Of a stretch of 14,556 bases of DNA, positions 8,090-14,296 are shown piece after piece. Both the position numbers and the translations under genes were made by a program. This DNA comes from Thalassiosira profunda (taxonomy: Eukaryota; Bacillariophyta; Thalassiosirophyceae; Thalassiosirales; Thalassiosiraceae), in NCBI GenBank assembly GCA_036939355.1, contig JALLAP010001003.1, positions 1 through 14,556 on the forward strand. The letters run 5' to 3'. The notes beneath the pieces are model-generated. The model worked only from the letters and a program-made list of their open reading frames with translations. It had not been told where the DNA came from and ran no database searches. Each line of letters starts with the position of its first letter. Position 1 is the first letter of the stretch.

Positions 8090-8516
8090 GCCGTTGAAGT
8101 TGTTGAGGTGCACCTCGAGCCTCGAGGTGCATGCAACCAAAATGAGCCGAGAGCAGTTACCTACGTACGTAGTTATCTTCTGCCCTAGGTAGACCAATTC
8201 CCCACGCACTCTTTCAGGCAGGGAGGCGGCGACGACCGAGCCTCGGCCACAGAGCGACCCCTTTGCCCCCGCATCGCCCCTTCGGCCGTCCGCGTGCTGC
8301 GTCTGCTGCCGCCGTCGGGCTTCTCGTCTGCATCTGGTGCATTTGAATGAAGGGGGCATCGGTGCCGGCGGACTCTTCGCAACAACCGCCCAGCGGCCTC
8401 CGGATCTGCGCGGGATTTCGCTGCGTTGCCATTTGCATCGTCGGCTGATCGTCGCGTGAATTTTCGCCGCCACGACACGCTGTATTGGGGAATTGCACCG
8501 CTGCATCACCTCTTCT
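8090..8516. promoter_or_regulatory. Upstream region of VPS51, divergent from the small membrane ORF / LRR locus
   Basis: This 427-bp region holds no convincing gene. It starts with a short inverted repeat, GCACCTCGAGCCTCGAGGTGC (8110-8130), which can form a strong hairpin in the VPS51 5' leader. It then has the CTACGTACGTAG palindrome (8161-8172) and CCTAGGTAGA (8184-8193). From about 8200 it is GC-rich without recognised motifs. Open frames crossing it are antisense or alternative-start artefacts. Confidence 0.5.
8161..8193. promoter_or_regulatory. CTACGTACGTAG palindrome (copy 2) plus CCTAGGTAGA upstream of VPS51
   Basis: The 12-bp palindrome at 8161-8172 is identical to the one at 199-210. 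CCTAGGTAGA follows at 8184-8193. The palindrome centre is about 78 bp upstream of the VPS51 ATG, close to the offsets seen for the CSN1-like gene (about 89) and PIF1 (about 80). A promoter-proximal regulatory element is inferred. Confidence 0.45.
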
Positions 8517-8687
8517 ATGGCCCCGTCGGCTTCGGACGTCGCATCCACCCAACGCCGTGGCAGTGGCATTTACCTGTCGCGGCCACCGAGAGGACACCTT
8601 CTCGTTCTGGGTGGCTGCGGCGTTGCGCTCGGCGTCGTCATCGGCCTCCTCGTCTGGTTCTTCCACGGCGGCGGCGCCTGCTGCTGA
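8517..8687 (+). CDS. Possible 56-aa single-pass membrane protein
   Basis: An ATG at 8517 opens 56 codons ending in tandem stops TGA TAG (8685-8690). The product has a basic, Ser-rich N-terminus (residues 1-26) and a strongly hydrophobic stretch (about 28-49: HLLVLGGCGVALGVVIGLL then VWFF), ending GGGACC. Codons mostly end in C or G, like the real genes here. It could be a small tail- or signal-anchored protein, the leader of the damaged LRR gene that follows (its N-terminal remnant is in the same frame, after the two stops), or chance. I recognise no family. Confidence 0.3.
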   Translation: MAPSASDVASTQRRGSGIYLSRPPRGHLLVLGGCGVALGVVIGLLVWFFHGGGACC

Positions 8688-8708
8688 TAGTATTGGGGGT
8701 GGCGCCGT

Positions 8709-9928
8709 GAGGGGGTGCACTCGGAGGATGGACGGGAGTGGGTCGAATACGACGGCGGCGACGTCCGGGAAAGGCACCGGAATGCCAACCGAATTCGGAT
8801 GGCTCCAAACGTCGCTGTCCTGTGACGATTTGAGGGCGTTGGATCTAAACAACGTCAGCACTGTCTCGCCGCGGGCATTCGATAGGTGCCGCTCGTTGGA
8901 GCACATTATTTGGCCCGCCACCTCTTCAATTGAGATTGGCTATCGTGCGTTTGCCGGTTGCCGGAGTTTGAGGGCAATTGATCTCAGCAACGTGACAAAG
9001 ATAGGAAAGGCGGCATTCCTTCGTTGCGATTCACTGAAACGCGTAATTATCCCATCATCATATGTTGCGGAAGTTGAAGAGTACGCATTCTCCAGTTGCA
9101 ACATGTTGATGGAAGTGGATCTCGGTGAGGGGGTGCAATGCATTGGAAAGAGGGCATTCATGGATTGCAGACCACTGGTTCGAATCAACATCCCAACATC
9201 TGTCACAAAGATTGATGAGTCAGCATTCGAACTTTGCAGCTCGCTAGTCTGCATCACCGTCCCCTCGACAACGTTGACAGTCGGAAGTGGTGCATTTGCT
9301 CGCTGCAAACAGTTGAGGCATGTTGTGCTTCGGGAGGGGCTGAGAGGGATTGGGACAGGGGCATTCACTTGCTGCAGATCGTTGGAGCATATCACCATCC
9401 CATCCTCTGTCGAATCCATTGGCAGAAATGCATTTTACGATTGCAGCAATTTGTCAGGGGTGACTCTGAGTGAGGGATTCCATGATATTGAACGGCATGC
9501 ATTCGTTGGCTGTGACGCTCTGGAGCGTCTCCACATTCCTCCCATTGCATTGGTGATTGACATCGAGCGCTTGGAGTTAGTTCAAGCTATCGAGAAGAGG
9601 AACAATGGCTTTCCCACGGAGGAGGAAGTTGGTTGTCTCCAAGTGGATGCAGTACCGGAGCCAGGGCCAGCTGGAACATGCCGAGGCAAAGGTGAACGAT
9701 ATCCTAGGTCGTCAGCAGCTGAGACAGAGTGAGAAAGTCGAATGCTTCCGCGAGTGGTTCGCGTACTACGATCTGCTTGATTTGACGACAATGCTCGAGC
9801 TTGCAATTTGGAGGGTCAACGTAAACGAGAATGGGGTGGATGTGGAGGCGAGGCAAGCGAGCCGCAGAAGCTGTGGCGGTGATTTGAACATCATCATTCC
9901 GGGCGTCCTGCGGTTCTTGGAGGGGTAG
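8709..9928 (+). pseudogene. BspA-like leucine-rich-repeat protein, disrupted by frameshifts
   Basis: Ten repeats of about 23 residues, each centred on AF..C (for example KAAFLRC, KRAFMDC, RNAFYDC) followed by L..I.IPSSV..I, make this a BspA/LRR_5-type leucine-rich-repeat protein in frame 1 from about 8782. The frame ends at 9730-9732, but the typical C-terminal region (KWMQYRSQGQLEHAEAKVND to PGVLRFLEG) continues in frame 2 to the stop at 9926-9928. The switch fits one extra base at about 9630-9633. Upstream, a family-like start (EGVHSEDGREWVEYDGGDV, 8709-8765) is in frame 3 and joins MPTEFGWLQTSL (frame 1, 8782) only if one base at about 8781 is skipped. No ATG precedes it in frame; a GTG at 8707-8709 may be a lost start. 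The first in-frame ATG of frame 1 is at 8728. Such repeats mediate protein or surface interactions; the role in diatoms is unknown. Confidence 0.75.
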
Positions 9929-10360
9929 CAACAAAGCAGTCCAGGGGTTATTAGCTTGTATTGTTTTATGACGATGATCAGCATTGGTCAAAGTGCCGAC
10001 CCGGCGGTTCCATATGTGGATCGGTGCCCGCCCATGACCGCGTGTCGACTTCTTCGCGACGGGACATCGCTTGAGGCAGCAGCGTCGATGCCAGCCGCTC
10101 CTCGGAGGAGGCGGCGCGAAGAGGGGAGCGCAGAAGAGAGAGTTGTGATGGCTCGGGGGCGAAAAAGTGACGCACAGCGCACACTGGCTGCGCGCAGTGC
10201 TGCGCGCGCGCCTTTCCAGCAGGCGTGTTCCCGCGCTCGCTTTATTTTCAGCTTGCTCATTGCTCACGAGAGTCAGCGAGGTCAATACTAGTAGGGCCCT
10301 CGCCAGTAGCTGCTCCCCATTCGCTTGGCCTGCTCCCCCTCCCATCACCTTCTGGTTGCG
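9929..10360. other. Intergenic region, no gene seen
   Basis: These 432 bp lie downstream of the LRR locus and upstream of the ATG at 10361. Open frames here start at non-ATG codons or lack family-like sequence. It contains a 10-bp palindrome CTGCGCGCAG (10188-10197) followed by CGCGCGCG, and otherwise nothing I can assign. It presumably supplies the LRR 3' end and the promoter of the next ORF. Confidence 0.4.
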
Positions 10361-10985
10361 ATGAGCGGCGCTGCGAACCAGGCGGTGTGGGCCGGAATTC
10401 GGGAGGGCGCGAGGAATGGCAGCAACAACAACAATGCAAGTTTGCTCGCCTCCCACGCCTCAGTCCCCTCCCTAGTTCCGTCGGACGAGCCGAGCAAACT
10501 ACAGCCCAACAACGACGACAGCACCAAGACCGACGAGCTCACGCAGGACGCCGAGGAAAGCACCTCCAGAACGACGTCGTCCGAGATGCGTCGAGCGGGA
10601 GGAGCTGGAACGGGGAGCGGGGTGGCGTACCACGGCCGTGGTCACGGGGTCAAGGAAGGAGATCTCGTCGATGGCGACGCCGAAGGAGGGGGGGGGTGTG
10701 TATGCTGATGCCCCTGACGCCGCGGGGGGAGGAGACGACGACGCCGTGGAGGAGGGGCCCGATGCCCCCGTCGTCCAGGAGGGGAGAGGAAACGCCCTCC
10801 TCCGGGCGGGAGGAGGGGAGCACGTCGACATCGACGTCCACGCCGAGGGGGGAGACGTCGACCTGCTCCACTTGACCCACCATTGCGGAACTCGACGGGA
10901 TATGAATCCACACAATACTGCGTTGGCGAACCGGAAGGGTAACACATCGCGGGTGCGATGCTCTTTGCAAGGAGAACAGGAGTGA
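10361..10985 (+). CDS. Low-complexity protein of unknown family, frame broken at a G9 run
   Basis: Frame 2 opens at ATG 10361 (MSGAANQAVWAGIREGARNG) with codons biased to C/G endings and a Ser/Asn/Thr/acidic composition, and stops at 10706-10708, soon after a run of nine Gs (10688-10696). From the G run, frame 3 continues as VYADAPDAAGGGDDDAVEEG and reaches LLHLTHHCGT and RDMNPHNTALANR before the TGA at 10983-10985. If the run had eight Gs, the two parts would form one protein of about 207 aa. Alternatively an independent ORF begins at ATG 10671 (MATPKEGGG) in frame 3. The C-terminal module (10863-10961) is related to two modules in the large gene at 11575-14266, so this may be a truncated paralogue. 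No known domain is recognised. The minus strand is also open here but looks less coding-like. Confidence 0.45.
10863..10961 (+). repeat. RDxNP module, copy A
   Basis: This coding module reads LLHLTHHCGT then RDMNPHNTALANR and ends at a Cys exactly 22 residues after the Arg (counting both). It is homologous at protein level to copy B (12115-12226), with mainly synonymous differences in the LLHLTH and NP-x-NTAL codons, and more distantly to copy C (13145-13246). Confidence 0.6.
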
Positions 10986-11175
10986 GGGCCGATGATGTGA
11001 GGTGTAGCGGGTGCTGTCAGGGGTATTGATGGGGAAAGCAATGAATTGGAGGCCGAGGGAAGCGCGCGATTGAACTCTAGAGTGTCAATGCTACTACGTT
11101 CACGGCCTCATCCGCCCCAACGCTTGATACAACAACCAATTTATGCAACAACCGCACCGTGGCATTGTTCCTACT

Positions 11176-11424
11176 TCACTCCTCGCCTTCCCACGCACTA
11201 TCGTCTTCGTCCGAGGATACGCGTCGGCTCTTCGACTTCTTCTTGGATGCCTTGGATGTCTTCGACGCCTTAGACTTTCGCTTTTTGGCTTTGGGCTGAC
11301 CCTCGGCCTTCGCCTTGGCCTTCCCAGCCTTGGCCTTGGCCTTGGCCTTGGCCATCAAGCTGCTCACGTCATTCGCTCTGGCCTGGCCATACGACTCTTC
11401 GGTGGAGTTGGCACCTGTTGGCAT
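11176..11424 (-). CDS. Small Lys/Ala-rich basic protein
   Basis: An 82-aa ORF starts at ATG 11424-11422 and stops at 11178-11176. Residues 1-24 are unremarkable, about 25-42 are alternating Lys-Ala, 43-68 are Lys/Ser-rich (KKRKSKASKTSKASKKKSKS), and the end is acidic (SSDEDDSAWEGEE). The composition resembles linker-histone-like or nucleolar tails, so DNA or RNA binding in the nucleus is plausible. The repeats in the DNA (CCTTGG units, 11318-11353) allow a chance low-complexity ORF. It may also be a final exon of a longer gene: the sequence just 5' of the ATG ends CCCCCACACACAG, which could be a splice acceptor. It diverges from the 11575 gene. Confidence 0.45.
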   Translation of the reverse strand: MPTGANSTEESYGQARANDVSSLMAKAKAKAKAGKAKAKAEGQPKAKKRKSKASKTSKASKKKSKSRRVSSDEDDSAWEGEE

Positions 11425-11574
11425 GGCTCTACTGTGTGTGGGGGAAGGGGGGTTGAGGACGGAGACAATGGATTTGAAATTCTCAAATGAGAAATTTCGA
11501 TTTCAAAATTTTGGGACGATTTGAAATCCCTCACAATAAAGCCTCTCTCTCTCTCTCTCTCTCTCTTGGGGACG
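11425..11574. promoter_or_regulatory. Divergent upstream region with AT-rich inverted repeats
   Basis: This 150-bp spacer lies between ATG 11424 (minus) and ATG 11575 (plus). It is strongly AT-rich at 11469-11540, unlike the rest of the window. GAAATTCTCA/TGAGAAATTTC (11476-11498) is an inverted repeat with a 2-bp loop, and GATTTGAAAT is repeated directly at 11471-11480 and 11518-11527. A shared bidirectional promoter is inferred. Confidence 0.4.
11543..11566. repeat. (CT)12 microsatellite
   Basis: Twelve perfect CT dinucleotides end 8 bp before the ATG at 11575. A CT tract at this place would lie in the 5' leader or core promoter of the plus-strand gene and could vary in length between strains. 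Confidence 0.95.
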
Positions 11575-14266
11575 ATGGCTTGGAACTATCGGCGGGACAT
11601 CCGCGTCGACAGTCGGGGGAAGCTACAGCTTCAAGTCGCTGCCTTGCAACTGGTCCGATGCAGCGTCGACGACCGGACTGCCGTGCTTGGCGACGACTCA
11701 GGGGAAACAATCACGAACGCGAAGGCAAACGAGTACAACGGCTTGTGCTACCACTCTTGTCGTCACTTGCCCCTGATTCTCCGACATGTGGAACAGGACC
11801 GTCTGGTTGACACTCTGGAGGTTGACGGCCGCGAAGAATTGAGCGCCGAGGAGAGGCTCGTCGGTGCGATGGTCTTCAACAACTACGGGATTAATGGAGC
11901 TTCTAGAAGGCAAGAAACAACAGTTGGGGGGCGGGGCGGGCATTCTGTGCTCTTACCTTGGCTCGTGCGTCTTCTCTACGAATGGCTGACAAAGTTTCAG
12001 ACTCTTGACAATGGATTGCAGTTGCTCCTCGATGAGATCTCGATTCAGAACAAATTTCCGGCCAACCGAGCCATCAAGCTGACCGCAAGGGAGGCGGCAG
12101 TGCAAAAGCTTCAGCTCCTGCACCTGACCCACGGGAACTGCGGTCGACCCGGTGCCACATCGGGACTGCAACCCGCGCAACACCGCACTTGGAAACCGTG
12201 ACGCGAACTTGATGGGCAAGCGATGCGCCCAGTTCCTTTTCATCCACTGGCAGTGTGTGATCGAATGCTATCCTGGTCGGACGAGAGAGCAGCTGGCCAC
12301 CCGTGCCCGCTTTGAGAACGACGTGCTGATCGAACTAGTCCAGGGCAGCAGGGGCCACTTTGCCAACTGCGGCGACGAGAGGGAGGTGCGAGTGGCCCTC
12401 CGCGACACCTACGCGCAGCTCTTTGACGAAGACGACCGCTTGACCAGACCTGCGTGGCTTTCGGACGAGGACCTGCTCGTCTCCGTCCACCACGAGTGGG
12501 TGGCGCTTCGCCCAAGGGCCGGCTTCGAGGACCTCGACGCCGGAGTCGTCGTGCAGGGCATTGCGCAGCGAGTGACCTTCAAGGGCGTCCTCGAAGGGCG
12601 ACAGAGCATCCCTCCTGGCTTTCTGCAGGACCTTCGGCCAGAGCTTGAAGCTCTGGCGCCGATTCAGTGCCAACTCAACCCGCCAGACGATGCTCTTCAG
12701 GCGGAAACCGACGAGTACAACCGAAACGTTGTCCCGCGGTTGCTTGCGACTCATCAAGTCTATCTTCGGGCGGCGCGGGGACAACTCGTGTCAGAGAGGC
12801 CTGGTGCGACGGCAGACGAGCGCAGCAGTGGTGCTTTATTCTACCAACACGTCGGGCTGGGCAACAAAGTCCAACAGCTGACACTCGAACCGAAGGCGAG
12901 TTGGGGGAGTCCAACGCATGTGAACAACTCTTGGGCCTCGGCGAATGTCCCTGGGAAGCTGTATCCGACAGGCCCGGTGTGCACGAAGTATGCTGAGATG
13001 CTCTTGGACCGCAACGAGTGGCTCCGAGCTCGAGGTGGCGATCGAGGAGCCGCATACGCATTGCAAACTATGGCATCGATTGTCGCGCCACCCGGAGGCC
13101 TTCACCCTAATCTCGCGCGGGCCCAGTTGGACGAGGCGTCTCACCTGGCGCATCTTCAGGTGACAGAGACGGGCGGTGCCCGAGACTGCAACCCCGACAA
13201 CATAACCGAGGAGTCGAAGGGGCACAACCAGGGGCGGACCGTCTGCAGAGTGTTACCCGAGCTGCCGACCTCCGAACAGTGCCTCTGTCGGAAGCCGTGC
13301 AAGCCCGTCATCTTCAAGCTGACCGAGGACTACTTCAACGAGAGAGTCTTTGCGGCCTCTATGCGTGGATACGGTGACTCTGGGCGAAGCGAGGGCGAGA
13401 TTCGACGCGAACTTGCCATGGCGTGGGGTAATGCTTTCAACGCACAGAGCGTGGCCCTTCCTGCGTGGTTGCAGGTATACTGCGCTGGAGAAGTGGACTC
13501 GGTAGAGAAACAGGATTGGCAATGCAGCCATTGCGGGCAATGGTACGTCACCTTCGACAAGGCAGCTGAGCACGAAGCAACGTGCGAGCGCAACAGCGAG
13601 CGCGACAACAACGAGCCGCCTCCGGAGGGTGGCGACAATGACGCTGCAGAAGAGGATACTCGGGCCGTGGTGCGGATGGGAGCTTTCACGGTTGCAAATG
13701 ACCTGGAATTCCTGTCGCGCATTTTGGAGTGGGGCTACGGAGGTAAGGGGCCGGGTTGGCCTTTCATCGCTGAGCGCATGTCTTTCAGACCAGAGGGCAG
13801 GGCTGACCGGTTGAACGGCAGGGCCAATTCATCTGTGTTCAGGCGGAACTGCCTCGAACACGGCCCCGCTAGTGTTACCAGGTGGCAGAACGACCAATTC
13901 AAGCTGCTCATCCAACGGTGTGAAGGAACGATCAACGGCTGCAACTGTGGCTTGCATGAACAGGCCGTCGGAATGAACGACGAGGAGAACTCTGTCGCGG
14001 GAGATGAGCTGGGTGGCGGCGGCGACGAGGAGAACTCTGCCGCGGGACACGAGCTGGGCGGCGGTGATGAGCTGGAGGAGGGCGGCGACGACGTCGAGTA
14101 CAGGTATCCTGAGGGCACCAGCGTGTCCAAAGTTTTCGACGGTGTTGATTTTCTTGGCTGGGTCGTTGACAGGGGATGGGACGACGGGCCCACCTACAAG
14201 GTGCGCTACACCGATGACGACGAGGAGGTCATGCACGAAGACGAGCTGGCGGAGATCGTTGACTAG
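11575..14266 (+). CDS. Large protein of unknown family with C2HC zinc finger and Tudor/Agenet-like C-terminus; frame break near 12150
   Basis: ATG 11575 opens frame 1 (MAWNYRRDIRVDSRG), which runs to LLHLTHGNCGRPGA and then stops at 12199-12201. Frame 2, open from 12128, continues the same product from HRDCNPRNTALGN to the TAG at 14264-14266. The join fits one extra base between about 12142 and 12158 and would give about 896 aa. Visible features are RDCNP modules at 12115-12226 and 13145-13246; a Cys-rich patch (QCLCRKPC, about 13276-13302); a C2HC zinc finger with ligands in CSHC, H and C (13523-13585); an acidic linker with a 45-bp tandem repeat (13979-14065); and a final domain, YPEGTSVSKVFDGVDFLGWV to YKVRYTDDDEE (about 14100-14263), resembling the Tudor/Agenet-like domains found on diatom chromatin and transposon-related proteins. 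I find no reverse transcriptase, DDE, tyrosine recombinase or helicase motif. It may be an unclassified mobile-element protein or a chromatin reader. Confidence 0.7.
12115..12226 (+). repeat. RDxNP module, copy B
   Basis: LLHLTHGNCGRPGA (frame 1) followed by HRDCNPRNTALGNRD to KRC (frame 2). The Arg-to-Cys span is 22 residues, as in copies A and C. The frame change falls inside the module, in the short segment where copy A has a smaller loop. Confidence 0.6.
13145..13246 (+). repeat. RDxNP module, copy C
   Basis: LAHLQVTETGGA followed by RDCNPDNITEESKGHN and ending RTVC. It shares R, D, N, P, N, a later N (position 16) and the terminal C (position 22) with copies A and B. It is the most divergent copy and lies within an open frame. 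Confidence 0.5.
13979..14065 (+). repeat. 45-bp tandem duplication in the acidic linker
   Basis: Two near-identical units start at 13979 and 14024, each encoding DEENS.AG.ELGGG, with a degenerate third start (GDELEE). The duplication preserves frame and lengthens a flexible acidic spacer between the zinc-finger part and the Tudor-like domain. Confidence 0.8.
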
Positions 14267-14296
14267 ATCACGCCTCGTAGGGTCGACAAATACTAA

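Noticed and set aside
8090..8569. N-terminal extension of VPS51 to 1264 aa
   Set aside because: The extension crosses the CTACGTACGTAG palindrome and a promoter-like region, has no family resemblance and starts with sequence unlike VPS51; ATG 8089 begins an acidic/Ser N-terminus typical of a real start.
9704..10456. 250-aa minus-strand open frame
   Set aside because: It overlaps the conserved C-terminal part of the LRR gene and has low-complexity, non-family sequence with no sensible start.
10499..11041. 180-aa minus-strand open frame over the 10361-10985 ORF
   Set aside because: The plus strand shows homology of the RDxNP module with synonymous substitutions, which fixes the coding strand; the minus frame is Ser/Pro-rich shadow.
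12143..12232. Intron in the large unknown gene across the frame change
   Set aside because: The GT-AG pair is 90 bp, so it keeps frame 1 and does not join frame 2, and it would remove the conserved RDCNP module.
12115..13246. Programmed +1 frameshifting or mobile-element polymerase in the large gene
   Set aside because: No slippery site or known stimulatory structure could be identified, and no reverse transcriptase, DDE or recombinase motif is visible; kept only as an untested alternative.
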